A stretch of 64,000 nucleotides of DNA from Slackia equolifaciens (GCF_003725995.1 NZ_QIBX01000012.1:20733-84732); one strand, 5' to 3'; shown: positions 51,731 through 62,005, counted from the first letter of the stretch. Notes: a model not told the origin generated them from the letters alone. Numbers and translations are program-made.

Positions 51731-52215
51731 TTACACCCCAAGCGACCAAACCAATTCAAGCGTATTGTCAATGTCGCAAAACATTCTAAACTGTTCAAAT
51801 ACCTCAGGAGCACTAGAGTCGCAACCAATTCCTGTAAGAAGCGATTGGCGATCAAGCGGAATCGCCCATTTGTCCCCGTACTCATGGGTCGCAATGTGTA
51901 TATGTGAGCCATGAATCATTTCTCCATCTGGATTGGAATGAACCGCATGGTTGTCCAAATCCACACGCATCAAAGGATTCGATGAATCGCGCATTTGCAT
52001 TGACGTTTTACGGCTGACGGTACCCAATTCAAGAATCAACGTCCCACTTTTTGCACCTTCGACAATTGACAACACAAAGCGATGTTCGGGCTTCTGCGGA
52101 GCTTTCAATCTAATTTCAAGTTTTTTACCAGGACGAGGGGCGGAAAACGAATCTTGTCGCCTTCCACCATTTTGTGGGTTCGGATTAATTGCATAATGTC
52201 GTTTTCAATTTCCAT
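51731..52215 (-). pseudogene. DUF6978-like partner of the DUF1828 gene, frameshifted
   Basis: From ATG 52215 (MEIENDIMQLIRTHKMVEGDKI) the frame stops after about 36 codons. The neighbouring frame continues as RPGKKLEIRLKAPQKPEHRFVL and runs to 51731 with RVDLDNHAVHSNPDGEMI, HGSHIHIATHEYGDKWAIPL. A one-base shift in a C-rich run near 52140 explains it. It ends 6 nt before the DUF1828-type start, so the two form one module. The family name is from memory of the HSNPDGE/HIHI pattern and is tentative. Confidence 0.5.
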
Positions 52216-52739
52216 TCTGCACCCCTATAGAACCTCTGAGCCACGTAAGAAGTATAACATAAAGCAAACATTTGTTCGTGAATATTGAGCGAGTCACCGC
52301 CATGACCAACCGTCAAAGAATCTGTAGAGCAAGCCCCTCCCCATCCACTTGACCAAACGTAATTCCGAACCCATACGGATTGGACAACAATGTCCTGATT
52401 GTAAACCACTCTTCAAAAATATACCTTGACAACAGGACGACAAACCCAAGAATATAACCCGACTCATGCGGTTAAAAGATCCGCCTCTCCCGTGCCGCCC
52501 GAAGAAATAGCTTTCTTCACGATTACGCTTTCTATAGCGATACGGCTCAGTACCTCGGTTTTCTCGCGAGCACCATGATATCGCGCATGTGTCCCCCGGA
52601 GGGGGCCCAGCGAGTCAAATCGATGCCGACCGCGTTCCCGAGGGCATCGGTGAGTTCGGTCGGTAATCGAAGAGTCAGCCGCTCCCGTCGAGGCGGTGGC
52701 CACCACGCCCGAGGGCGCCTCCTGGACCGCGCCGCTTGA

Positions 52740-53030
52740 CGGTTGGGTACAAATATGGGTCGCGGCGCAGTTGCGAGTGCCACGTTTGGCGCACATCCCG
52801 TAGCGCTTGCACCAATGGCGGTCTCAACATGCTGCCTTCTTTGGCACGAAGGGCCGGATGTGTCGCCTCGACCGCACCTTACAAGATACGGTCGAGATGC
52901 TCTTTCCTATATAATTGCCTATCGCTCTGCACGGATCCCCCCCGCTGAGGCAGTCCTGTATCTGCCCTCTCTCCCTGAGGTTCAACTGGGCACATTTTGC
53001 ACCTATGGTTCTTTCCCTGACTTTTTCGCA
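52740..53030 (-). pseudogene. IS30-like transposase remnant
   Basis: One frame gives LNLRERGQIQDCLSGGD, CRAIGNYIGKSISTVSCKVR, the N-terminal HTH pattern of IS30-type transposases, up to KKAAC. A neighbouring frame continues as DRHWCKRYGMCAKRGTRNC, a Cys-rich linker. The catalytic domain is missing. Frameshifts and loss of the rest mark it as a remnant. The surrounding 52216-53397 has no intact gene. Confidence 0.45.
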
Positions 53031-53420
53031 CGGCGAGGCTTCACGGCCGTCACCATAGCGGGAAAGAGCCTTCTCTGCTCGGCGCAACGCCCGCTCGGAC
53101 CGAAGGGCCCTCACGTTCGCAGGGGTTACTATTGCAGCGAGCATGGAAGTTAAACATATTATTTGAAGGAACGATGCCGCTGTAGTCAACTTGAGTCCTA
53201 TTGGCCCACCAGAGCCTTGCGGCTGAATAGGCGTTAAATAAACCCATCTGAAAGAACTATAAACTCGCCCCATCACGCAACCGTCTCACCCCTGTCGTCT
53301 AAAATCGAATGCGTAGCCAGCATCGGCAGAAACCAATTGACGCCTGGAGCGCGGCCAGCCCCTATCGACTTTGTGCATCTTCCATCGTAGCGGGCTTTCG
53401 TCTTCTACTTTTTTGCATTG

Positions 53421-53444
53421 TATAATCATTAAATGTAAATGATT
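53421..53444 (+). promoter_or_regulatory. -10 box and overlapping dyad before the nuclease-helicase gene
   Basis: TATAAT at 53421-53426 overlaps a perfect 7-bp inverted repeat AATCATT/AATGATT (53424-53444, 7-nt spacer), about 20-40 nt before the start. The -35 region is weak. A repressor or the gene product itself could bind here. Confidence 0.45.
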
Positions 53445-53464
53445 TGAATCCCACCGGAGCAGTA

Positions 53465-54970
53465 ATGATTAATCCTATCAATATTTTTTACTTGACAAGA
53501 ATCGACAAAGATGCATCTCTCGAAGATTTCAATCAATACCTGCACATCCTTTCCAACAGCAATACTTCCCTCAAAAATCGGGAACGCAAATCCCTCTATA
53601 AACTTGTAGACCTTCTTCTGAAGTATGACGTCAGCATTGATGACCTCGATGGATTTACGGTCTCGTACAGCATTCCCCAAATCGCCAAAGAATTCGATTT
53701 GCTTAAAATTGGCATAGGATCCGTGTTAAACATTGAACTCAAAAGCGAGCCTATAGAACTAGACAAAATTGCTTCACAACTTAAAAGGAATAAGTATTAC
53801 TTAAAGCATTTGTCGGCTCTTCCCATACTGTTAACTTACGAATCGCAAACCGACAGATGGTACACGCTTGATACAAATGACAACTGCGTAGAAATTGCAT
53901 GCAGGGAAGCAAAAAAACGCATCAGTTCATTTGGCAACTATTTCTCCGACAACACAGATAGTCATTTCTCTCCTTCGTCTTATTTGGTTTCTCCTATAAA
54001 TCAATGTGACGCTTTTCTTAGGAAAGAATATTTTCTTACTAGTCAGCAAGAAGAATTTAAACGAAATATCAGTAAACAATTGGCCAATAACAAGATGGTC
54101 AAGCTCACAGGAGGAGCTGGCACTGGCAAAACGCTCCTCCTTTATGATATTGCGCGTGATTTTGCAGAAAGCAATGGAAATACCTGCGTAATTCATTCTG
54201 GAAATCTCGCTAGCGGACATTACGTAATCAATCAACATATGGCAGATAAAATGGATATCATTTCTGCGAAACAGGCTCCATCAACTGACCTGAGCCGGTA
54301 CAAAGCTTTATTTATTGATGAAGCCCATCGACTCTACGCACACACCCTGAATCAAATTATTGAGATACATGGCACGCATCAAATTGGAGTGGTATTTAGC
54401 CTAGATTCGAGACAATCTCTATCTAAAACGGAAATCAGGAGTAACAATGAAGGGAGAATTGATAAGTTTGTTCCCTCAGATTTACATTACTCATTAACTA
54501 ATAAAATCAGGACAAATAGAGAGCTCGCTTCCTTTATTAGAGCTATGCTTGATTTACGGCGAAAAAACGACTTAATTCGCCCATGCCCCGTTAAGGTTTT
54601 ATATGCCAAGTCAACGGATGAAGCGCGTTTGGTGATTCAAAACCTTCGTAAACATAATTTCACATACATCTCGCTAACTAATTCAAAATACACAGCAAGC
54701 GTATTCGATGAATTAACAATACTGGGCTGTCAGAATACGCATGCGGTCATAGGACAAGAGTTTGACAACGTTGTCGTAGCAATCTCGAAAAGCTTTTTCT
54801 ACGATGACGAGAATGCGCTTCAAGCCACCTTTCATCCTAACAAAAACTATCTCTCCATAAGACTCCTGTTTGAAAGCGTAACTCGCGTTAGAAACAATCT
54901 AGCCATTGTTGTTGTTGACAATTGTGACGTATTCTCCAAACTCGTAACGCTACTGGATGGGAATGATTGA
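53465..54970 (+). CDS. PD-(D/E)XK nuclease - SF1 helicase fusion, candidate defence protein
   Basis: 501 aa, AT-rich against its surroundings. The N-terminal part has a nuclease-like core: D78, then IELK (E91, K93) 13 residues later, and a following QLKRNKYYL helix with Q105. The C-terminal half is a DUF2075/Schlafen-like superfamily-1 helicase: Walker A GGAGTGKT at 216-223, Walker B LFIDEAH at 282-288, IGQEFDNVVV, and an arginine-bearing RLLFESVTRVRNNL near the end. Such fusions are known from phage defence. ATG 53465 with GGAG upstream is preferred to a TTG at 53444. It stands alone between IS remnants, which fits recent transfer. Confidence 0.75.
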   Translation: MINPINIFYLTRIDKDASLEDFNQYLHILSNSNTSLKNRERKSLYKLVDLLLKYDVSIDDLDGFTVSYSIPQIAKEFDLLKIGIGSVLNIELKSEPIELDKIASQLKRNKYYLKHLSALPILLTYESQTDRWYTLDTNDNCVEIACREAKKRISSFGNYFSDNTDSHFSPSSYLVSPINQCDAFLRKEYFLTSQQEEFKRNISKQLANNKMVKLTGGAGTGKTLLLYDIARDFAESNGNTCVIHSGNLASGHYVINQHMADKMDIISAKQAPSTDLSRYKALFIDEAHRLYAHTLNQIIEIHGTHQIGVVFSLDSRQSLSKTEIRSNNEGRIDKFVPSDLHYSLTNKIRTNRELASFIRAMLDLRRKNDLIRPCPVKVLYAKSTDEARLVIQNLRKHNFTYISLTNSKYTASVFDELTILGCQNTHAVIGQEFDNVVVAISKSFFYDDENALQATFHPNKNYLSIRLLFESVTRVRNNLAIVVVDNCDVFSKLVTLLDGND

Positions 54971-55240
54971 ATTCTGGTCGGACCTCTCCATCACCGTAGG
55001 TTCGTCGAGCTCCATCAAAGGGTCGGGCATGCGCACGTAGCGGGCGCTCCCGCGCATCTTGCACGCCCGTTTGGCGAGGCAGCAGCCGAGATAGCTCTTC
55101 CCCGCGCCTATGCGGCTCCTATCACCGCGTTGGCGGCCTGCGACATGCACTGGCAGATGATGGCCTTCCGGACAAGCATGCCGTCTATGCCGCGCCCGTC
55201 GTAAATTATCTCCCCTATCTCGAAGTCGAAGAAGCGTAAC
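54971..55240 (-). pseudogene. IS21 IstB-like ATPase remnant
   Basis: In pieces on the minus strand: IGEIIYDGRGIDGMLV, KAIICQCMSQAANAVIGA, then GAGKSYLGCCLAKRACKMRGSARYVRMPDPLMEL. This is the IstB layout around its Walker A motif (usually GPTGVGKT). The frame is broken before the P-loop, and the N- and C-terminal parts are missing. Region 55241-55450 shows no gene. Confidence 0.65.
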
Positions 55241-55450
55241 CGGGCGTGTCCTATCAGCCGTTTCGCCGAGGCAGCGCTTCTCCTCCCATGTATAGTCCAC
55301 CATCATCCTCACGCACTCATTGCAGTGCAGTTACGCGAATCTGGATCCACCCCGATTTCACTGACAGATGCTACGACGTTTCCCGGCAGCCTTCCTCCTC
55401 GGGCCAGTTGACCCGCTCGAGCTACTCGGGCTAAGGCATCCCAGATGGTA

Positions 55451-56945
55451 GTGTCGCGGAAAGTGGTGTAGCGCTCGATTTGGGAGGGCAGCCGTTAGGC
55501 TGGCCGAGCAAATCGAGAACCACCTAGAACGAAAATCATCCTAGCACATACTATGCCGCCTTCCTTCCGGGGATCGGGTTGTCCGCCATGACGAGCGAGA
55601 TGATCCTGGCTGCATGCTCCGCGGCACTGCCGCTGTAGCTAGGCGCGGGGGCGTTGACCTGGGCGCCTTCCACCGCACGCGCGATCGAGCCGTCGGAAAA
55701 CCAGCGGCGGCTCGACCATTCCTCGTCCATCTCCGAGAAGACCGCCCCCATAAGCCTTATGAGGGATTTTCTCGAAGGAAACGCCTGGACGACCCTGCTG
55801 CGTCTTTTGAGCTCGCGGTTTGCCCGTTCCTGGACGTTGTTGGTGCGCAGGCGCACATGGTGCTCGTAGGGGAAGTCGAGGTACGCGAGCGCGTCGGGCT
55901 CGGCTTCCTCCAGGATCTCGGCCGCCTTCGGGCAGAACGCCCCGACCTCATCTATCGCGAGGCGGTACAGCTCGCGCACGAGGGCCGGGTCGCGCTCCGC
56001 GAAGACCGCCTTGAGGATCGAGAGCACCGCGCCGCGTTTCTGCCTGGTGGGCGCAACGCCCGACGCGTTGCGCATGAGGTGCACGATGCAGCGCTGCCAC
56101 GATGCCCCGGGGAAGATTTCTTGAATAGCGCGCCGCAAACCCTCATGGGCGTCGCTGGTCACGCACAAAACGCCCGCTACGCCGCGCTCCCTCGGCGACA
56201 GGAGAAAACCCTTCCACCCCTCATGCGTCTCGGTGTCGATCGCGTCCATTCCCAGCAGCCTCCGGTAGCCGTCGGACCCTGCGCCGATCGCGGTCACGAG
56301 CGCCGTCGACCGCACGCGCCCCGCCTCCCTGCGCTTGATGTAGGTCGCGTCGAGCCACACATAAGGGTAGGTGGCTCCCGATAGGTCCCTTTGCTGCATA
56401 TCCTCGACGGTCTCGTCGAGGCAGGCGCATATGCGCGAGACCTGGCTCGCGCTCATGGACGCTATGCCCATGGCCTTCGCCACGCGCTCGACCTTTCTGG
56501 TGGATACGCCGTTGGCGACCATCTCGGAGATCGCCGCTATGACAGCCCTGTCGGTGCGCGACCAACGGGTAAGGAGGTCTTCAGGATAGTAGCTGCCCGT
56601 TCTCAGCTTGGGGATCTTCAAAGTGATCTCTCCTACGCAGGTGACAAGCTTGCGCTGCCTGTAGCCGTTTCTTTGGTTGCCGTCGGCGCATGCTTCGTCG
56701 GCCTGGGCGTCCATGACTTCGTTGACCAGCGATTGGGCGAGGATGCGGATCAGCTCAGAGATATTTACCATGCCATCATCGAATCTAGGCATCTCGAGGG
56801 TATTCGGAGTTATATCGTGTATCGTGTCCATATGCGGTTGTCGCCTTTCAACAGAATCTGATTTTTGGTCATTTCAAATTCTAGGCGATAACCGCTTTCT
56901 ATTTACCGGTTAGAAAACAGTCGTTACACCACATTTCGGCACGCG
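55451..56945 (-). mobile_element. IS256-family insertion sequence
   Basis: About 1.5 kb with one transposase gene. Imperfect terminal repeats of about 26 bp are seen: GTGTCGCGGAAAGTGGTGTA at the left (55451) and its counterpart, inverted, at 56918-56945 (TTACACCACATTTCGGCACG). I cannot find an obvious target duplication of 8-9 bp, so the exact ends are approximate or the copy is old. It lies between the defence-like gene with IstB remnant and the polysaccharide block. Confidence 0.75.
55551..56831 (-). CDS. IS256-family (mutator type) transposase
   Basis: 426 aa, full length for the family. The DDE residues appear in PYVWLDATY, GVLCVTSDAHEGL and NNVQERANRELKRR, and WQRCIVHLMRN is the family signature between the second Asp and the Glu. 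Codon use and GC are high, unlike the AT-rich genes on either side, so the element came from a high-GC host. No frameshift, so probably active. Confidence 0.93.
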   Translation of the reverse strand: MDTIHDITPNTLEMPRFDDGMVNISELIRILAQSLVNEVMDAQADEACADGNQRNGYRQRKLVTCVGEITLKIPKLRTGSYYPEDLLTRWSRTDRAVIAAISEMVANGVSTRKVERVAKAMGIASMSASQVSRICACLDETVEDMQQRDLSGATYPYVWLDATYIKRREAGRVRSTALVTAIGAGSDGYRRLLGMDAIDTETHEGWKGFLLSPRERGVAGVLCVTSDAHEGLRRAIQEIFPGASWQRCIVHLMRNASGVAPTRQKRGAVLSILKAVFAERDPALVRELYRLAIDEVGAFCPKAAEILEEAEPDALAYLDFPYEHHVRLRTNNVQERANRELKRRSRVVQAFPSRKSLIRLMGAVFSEMDEEWSSRRWFSDGSIARAVEGAQVNAPAPSYSGSAAEHAARIISLVMADNPIPGRKAA

Positions 56946-57183
56946 ATCCCTGTGAGACTGTCGGAAAGTGCGAGAAATCTTCGGCAGCACCCTTTCTCCT
57001 CCGTTCGCGGCATCGTGCGCAAACGGAGGTCGTTGCGTAAACGGATACGGGGTAAATTCACGTTCAGACCGCAATCTCCAGGGAACGCACAATTCGCTCG
57101 TCCAGTCTACGGCCGCCCCTCCAGACCGAGTGCTGCATCATTTCCGAAACACTGCCGAGAAGATACGGACAGAATCTCAGCAA

Positions 57184-59259
57184 TCAGTCGACCGCAAGAA
57201 CAGCAAACCCTAACATTGAGCGTTCCCTCGCCAGACCATTAGTTAATTCCTCGGCACTGAGACCGCTCATGCTAAACACTGTGTTCTCAACACTAGAAGG
57301 GACTCCGTAAATATAATCGTAGCCTCTTTCATAGTCTTGCCTGCTGCAATACTCCACAAAGTCAACGTCACAATATTTGAACGCATTGATAGCATCTTCG
57401 AGATAATGCGCGTAAGGAAAAACATCGTCCAGAAAAATGACGTAATCCGTGTCTGACCAGTTCTCCCTAAGTTCCTGTAAATTAACCAATACTTTCCTGT
57501 CATATGTTTGCTCATTAAAAGACTGGAGCATATTTTCGTCGGGTTCTTTGCAAACCACATAAACAGTTCTGCTAGGAAAGCAAAAACCAGCACCAATCTT
57601 CTCAAACATTAAATTCAGCCTGTCATACACAGTCGATCCAGACATAACTCGACGAATTCCACGCACCTGAGCGGCAACAATATCCGTATCCGATAGATTC
57701 GAAAAATAATCCGTCAGAATCCCTGGCTCCGTAACAAGAGGTATGTCAGGAAAGCAGTTTTCGGTGGACTTCGCATAATTAGAAATCAGGAGACAGCCTA
57801 ATGCCTGCACCTCATATACGCGCATTGCCCCCATTGTCTCGGAGTCCTTAATGCTATTTAAGTTAAGGGAGAAATCAAATAATTTATGGGCTTTTTGCAA
57901 AAGCTTATGATCTATTGGCGGCATTATGAATTCGTTATATTCAGCAGGAAAAGTCCTGTTTGCCCGATTGTTAAAATATAAAGCACGGTCGGCAATGATG
58001 AGGCCCTTGCCGGACTCCCTTAAAACGCTGTCAAAGAGAAGCGCCGTGTCCTTGCAACGTTCAGGATAATTGCGATACCAGCTACCTGCAAAAAATACGG
58101 CATCCTTATAAAACGATTCAGTTGTAGCTCGCTTCTTTAAGAAACCAATTGGATTATGAATCGATGGATTCACTCCATATGGTTGATAAAAAACATATGG
58201 ATTCCCCGTGTCCTCAACATAGCTAGGAATCATCTCAACTGCACTTGTGAAAATGAAATCTGCTGCTTTGGCAATGGGCAAAAACAATTTATAACTTGGC
58301 GGATCTTCAATTGACTGAAATACCGTAGTGATCCCATTGCGCTTCGCAAAAGAAAAAATCTCTGGAACAACATTTACGGCATATTTAGGATCGTATTCGT
58401 AATCTCCTTCGGCCGAAGGGGGATTAAGTCCCTGCCAGCAAGAAACATATAACAGCAAATCCAATGAACCCTCCGAGATATACCGCTCATAGTTCGAAGG
58501 GGAAATATAAACAAGGGTCACGGCGTCAGAATAATAATTATACATAAAGTCGTCCGTGATAATTCCTATCCGGAAGTTACAGCGATCATAGTACCTCGAT
58601 CCATTGCTATCGGGGATATGACCACAAAGAAGCGCAAAAGACTCCTCGAACCGTTTCACTATACCATTTGTAAATTTCTCCCTGTTTTCAGGGGTAATTG
58701 GGTCACAACAAGCCAGTACTCCGTAGACATTCATTGAGCTAAGATTGATTTGACCCTCGTAGCCCGCCAAAGCAAAATCGACACAATGCGCACCAAATGG
58801 AACCTCAAGAGAAAATCTTCCACAATTAGGGACTCTATATGCTCTATTGATTAGATTATCCTCAATATCAAAAAAAGTTGCGACTATGGCAAACTCTGTT
58901 TCGTTCAGACATTCATAGCTGACGTTGCCGGAGATTTGAGATACGTCAGGCTTTAATTTGCATCCACCCAGAAGGCACACCTCTATGAGACTGCCTTTTG
59001 AATGAAAATCGATTGACAGACTGTCCCGCTCAAAATGCACTCGTTCATCGGCTTCCCTCGTAGTGCAGCGCATGGCTTTAACAATATCGAATAACTGCTC
59101 AGATTGGAGCTTGTCTGAATCCATTGGAATATCATACTTTGATAACGCTACCGCAAGATTAAAAAATTCGTCACGATATCTGTCACCAGGCATACAGTTG
59201 GACACGGCCGTCGCCGCATCCAAAAGACAGCGTTCCCTATTAAAAAGCGTCATCGACAT
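57184..59259 (-). CDS. CgeB-like glycosyltransferase, large
   Basis: About 691 aa. The middle holds a CgeB/DUF3880-type glycosyltransferase: ITTVFQSIEDPPSYK, FIFTSAVEMIPSYVEDTGN, FYQPYGVNP, VFFAGSWYRNYPERC and SETMGAMRVYEVQALGCLLISNY. The C-terminal about 120 residues (RTVYVVCKEPDENM; IFLDDVFPYAHYLEDA) look like a GT2-type fragment. ATG 59259 with AGGATGGAG upstream is chosen; it overlaps the preceding gene by 20 nt, so translation is coupled. AT-rich, part of the surface polysaccharide block. Sugar and acceptor are unknown. Confidence 0.75.
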   Translation of the reverse strand: MSMTLFNRERCLLDAATAVSNCMPGDRYRDEFFNLAVALSKYDIPMDSDKLQSEQLFDIVKAMRCTTREADERVHFERDSLSIDFHSKGSLIEVCLLGGCKLKPDVSQISGNVSYECLNETEFAIVATFFDIEDNLINRAYRVPNCGRFSLEVPFGAHCVDFALAGYEGQINLSSMNVYGVLACCDPITPENREKFTNGIVKRFEESFALLCGHIPDSNGSRYYDRCNFRIGIITDDFMYNYYSDAVTLVYISPSNYERYISEGSLDLLLYVSCWQGLNPPSAEGDYEYDPKYAVNVVPEIFSFAKRNGITTVFQSIEDPPSYKLFLPIAKAADFIFTSAVEMIPSYVEDTGNPYVFYQPYGVNPSIHNPIGFLKKRATTESFYKDAVFFAGSWYRNYPERCKDTALLFDSVLRESGKGLIIADRALYFNNRANRTFPAEYNEFIMPPIDHKLLQKAHKLFDFSLNLNSIKDSETMGAMRVYEVQALGCLLISNYAKSTENCFPDIPLVTEPGILTDYFSNLSDTDIVAAQVRGIRRVMSGSTVYDRLNLMFEKIGAGFCFPSRTVYVVCKEPDENMLQSFNEQTYDRKVLVNLQELRENWSDTDYVIFLDDVFPYAHYLEDAINAFKYCDVDFVEYCSRQDYERGYDYIYGVPSSVENTVFSMSGLSAEELTNGLARERSMLGFAVLAVD

Positions 59260-61993
59260 TGGCTCCATCCTTAATGCTTTCGGAATCAATATTTAGCATG
59301 CGGTTCATGATAATTTGCGAACTCGATTCATTCTTTTCTGGGCTAAAAAAGAATGAATCAACTCTCTTGGAGTATTTTCCCGTCAATTCAAAATTGTTTT
59401 CAGCATATTCTCGAATAGATTTCAACAGCTCATCTTCCGACTCGCACACAGGACCAAAGCCGTCATTTTCATAGCTAAAATATCCTCGAGAATAAATATG
59501 CCCGCCATCTAATACTTCAGAGCTGTCGAACTGATAATACAGCACAGGCTTACGAAGAATAGCGAAATCAAAGGCAACACTAGAATAATCAGTAATCATC
59601 AATGACGCAGAAATGAACTCCTCGCGATAGTCGCAAGAAGACAGGACATTAACGTCTTGAATCGATTCGAACAGATACGACATCGAGGAGAACCCCGGAT
59701 GAATTACAAAATCCACAGAGATATTATACTCAGCAATAAGTCGTCTGAGTTCATCACTACCTAAGAGCGAATTATAGGTGGTATAGTAATTCGATTGCAT
59801 GAATTTTGACTCGGAGATTATTGCGGACTGAGTTTTTGAATCAAAACCATCCACAAGACTATTTCGCCAAGTAGGCATGATTATTATTTTATTTTTCCGA
59901 GGATTATTCGCTACCTTGCAGGATCTGAGCAAATCATGACGTGGCAATCCAGATAAAACGACATTAGCTCGACTGTAGTAATAATCACATGAGAGAATCG
60001 AATCGTACTCCCTCTCTGAACTAGTAACGAACAAATAGATATTTCTCCTATAGCGATTCAGGGCAAAAGACATATCATCCTTAATTACGCCATGCTGCAG
60101 AAAGACGTACTTAAATTGATATAGATTTTTGTAATAGTCCTCGTACTTTCCAAAATGACGATAGACATGAGCATCAAAAGAAGAAGATACAACATATTCA
60201 GAACGAAGAAATAGTTTTCCGTACTTATGAGAAAACGGATCAACCACCTTTCCGTAACGCTTCAGTTTCTGGCAGTCAGCAGAATTGCTTGAGATGACAA
60301 AATACGGAGAAACATCTTTCGGTGCATTCTTCGCAACGTAGTTGAAAAATGCTTCACCGTTATCTCCGGCCTTATCCAGGCGATCGCTAATGAGCCAAAC
60401 ACGCTTCGCTGGCTTGCCATACAGCCTAGACAATACTTCAGGAATTCTTTTCAATGCGATTTTAAGCCCCTTGGCTCCATGGCGCTTAACGGTATTCAAA
60501 TCAAAAATAAACTCGCGCTTTAGTACGGTTTTTTTTGTAGGAGAAGCCAAGAGCTGAATTCTATGCTTTGCACGGCTAATCAGTATCTTATTATTGCTAT
60601 AGCAATAATAAGACGGGATGCATTTCGACAGCTTAGAAAAAATACCGTAACCGATTTTCATTTTTTTACTTACGCCTCGATACGATAAACGAAAATCGAT
60701 AAACCCGTTACGCTCCGAGGGCACACTGCCTTTAAATCCAATTGCGTAGCTAAAGGTATCCTCAAAATACGATGAGAACGAGATATCGGAACGGGTAAAC
60801 AGCTCTGCGGGCACGCTTGTTTTGCCGATAACAATCTTCAATTCCAAATCAGAGACAGGCAAGACCGTATTAAGCAGGCCCTCAAAATGCACCTGCTTAT
60901 CATCCATAGAAATAAATTCAATTTTGAGCGTAGCGTCTGAAAGCTTTGCGCCATCTCCGTCATCTAGCACATAAACACTTGCATATTTTCCATCCCCAAG
61001 TCGAAGAAGCCTGGACTGGGCATCAAAAAAAGAAAGTCCGTATTTCATTGCAAGAGAATACAGTTTCAAATGGGCATTGATGTTCCGCTGCCGGCATATC
61101 ACTTTATTATCTATGCTCCGCAATAATCCCACTATCAATTGTCGATATTCGTTTTTCTCTGATACTTTCAGATAATTATCCGAAGGGGCTGAGATTCTCC
61201 ATTGCAGATCATACATAACCGCATTCTGTATATAAGGGATAACGTATCCGTATCTCTTTCTGGAAATTCCAAAAAGAGAGTAATAGCATTCGCGAACAGT
61301 ATCAAAGTAAAAACTCATATTGTATTTTGAAGTGTCGATAGCAGAATCGCTGTCGAAGCGCTTCCTGTACAAATACAGGGATTCCCTCACAACTCCGTAA
61401 ATGCCCTCTTTAGCAATTAACGAAGAAACCAGAAGGAAATCCTCTGCAACTTTAATCTTGCCAAACGCTTGCCCCGAAAGAATAGAGCGAGCAAAAAAAA
61501 CTGTCGTAGCAGAAAGCTGAGGCTTGTCCCATTCGGCAAATATATTGATAATGCGAGTTTTCGAGAATTTATAGTCAAGTGCGTGATAGTCATTCCAGCG
61601 ACCAAAATGCTTTATTCTCGCCGCAGCAATTCTTACATTGGGATTATCAAGAAAAAAGTTGTGCATTTGGTTAAACGCATCAGCATCCCACTTGTCATCG
61701 GGATCGAGAAATGTGATGTACGAACCCGATGATGCCTCCATGCCAGCGTTTCTTGCAGCACCAACGCCAGCATTTTTCTGATGAATAACGATTACATTGT
61801 CTGGGTATTCCGCAGCGAAACGGTTGCATATCCCCAAGGAATCATCTGTGCTTCCGTCATCAACAAGAATCGCTTGAATATTCTGCTTGAATCCAATTGT
61901 CTGAGAAACAATACTCTCGAGAGCATCTTCGAGGTACCGCTCCATATTATATATTGGCAATATTACAGAAAACAAAAAATTATTAGCGGGCAT
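59240..61993 (-). CDS. GT2 glycosyltransferase fused to TagF-like glycerophosphotransferase
   Basis: 917 aa, two enzymes in one chain. Residues 1-300 are a GT2 domain: SVILPIYNMERYLEDAL, LVDDGSTDDS, NAGVGAARNAG, FLDPDDKWD. Residues about 530-900 are a CDP-glycerol glycerophosphotransferase-like domain: VWLISDRLDKAGDNGEAFF, VFLQHGVIKDDMSF, LPRHDLL, IIMPTWRNS, FVIHPG, and ITDYSSVAFDFA with the typical D-Y-S-S. It likely transfers a sugar and polymerises a glycerol-phosphate-type chain on the surface polymer. ATG 61993 has GGGGAG 8 nt upstream. Starts 13 nt after wecB. Confidence 0.85.
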   Translation of the reverse strand: MPANNFLFSVILPIYNMERYLEDALESIVSQTIGFKQNIQAILVDDGSTDDSLGICNRFAAEYPDNVIVIHQKNAGVGAARNAGMEASSGSYITFLDPDDKWDADAFNQMHNFFLDNPNVRIAAARIKHFGRWNDYHALDYKFSKTRIINIFAEWDKPQLSATTVFFARSILSGQAFGKIKVAEDFLLVSSLIAKEGIYGVVRESLYLYRKRFDSDSAIDTSKYNMSFYFDTVRECYYSLFGISRKRYGYVIPYIQNAVMYDLQWRISAPSDNYLKVSEKNEYRQLIVGLLRSIDNKVICRQRNINAHLKLYSLAMKYGLSFFDAQSRLLRLGDGKYASVYVLDDGDGAKLSDATLKIEFISMDDKQVHFEGLLNTVLPVSDLELKIVIGKTSVPAELFTRSDISFSSYFEDTFSYAIGFKGSVPSERNGFIDFRLSYRGVSKKMKIGYGIFSKLSKCIPSYYCYSNNKILISRAKHRIQLLASPTKKTVLKREFIFDLNTVKRHGAKGLKIALKRIPEVLSRLYGKPAKRVWLISDRLDKAGDNGEAFFNYVAKNAPKDVSPYFVISSNSADCQKLKRYGKVVDPFSHKYGKLFLRSEYVVSSSFDAHVYRHFGKYEDYYKNLYQFKYVFLQHGVIKDDMSFALNRYRRNIYLFVTSSEREYDSILSCDYYYSRANVVLSGLPRHDLLRSCKVANNPRKNKIIIMPTWRNSLVDGFDSKTQSAIISESKFMQSNYYTTYNSLLGSDELRRLIAEYNISVDFVIHPGFSSMSYLFESIQDVNVLSSCDYREEFISASLMITDYSSVAFDFAILRKPVLYYQFDSSEVLDGGHIYSRGYFSYENDGFGPVCESEDELLKSIREYAENNFELTGKYSKRVDSFFFSPEKNESSSQIIMNRMLNIDSESIKDGANVDDAF

Positions 61994-62005
61994 CTTCAAT
62001 CTCCC

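Noticed and set aside
52743..53153. A 136-codon plus-strand frame between the DUF1828 module and the nuclease-helicase
   Set aside because: No ribosome site or domain; the opposite strand carries the IS30-like remnant that explains the open frame.
54950..55312. An intact 120-codon IstB-like gene
   Set aside because: Only the part from GAGKSY on is IstB-like; the upstream residues are out-of-frame, and the natural IstB reading is in another frame, so it is a remnant.
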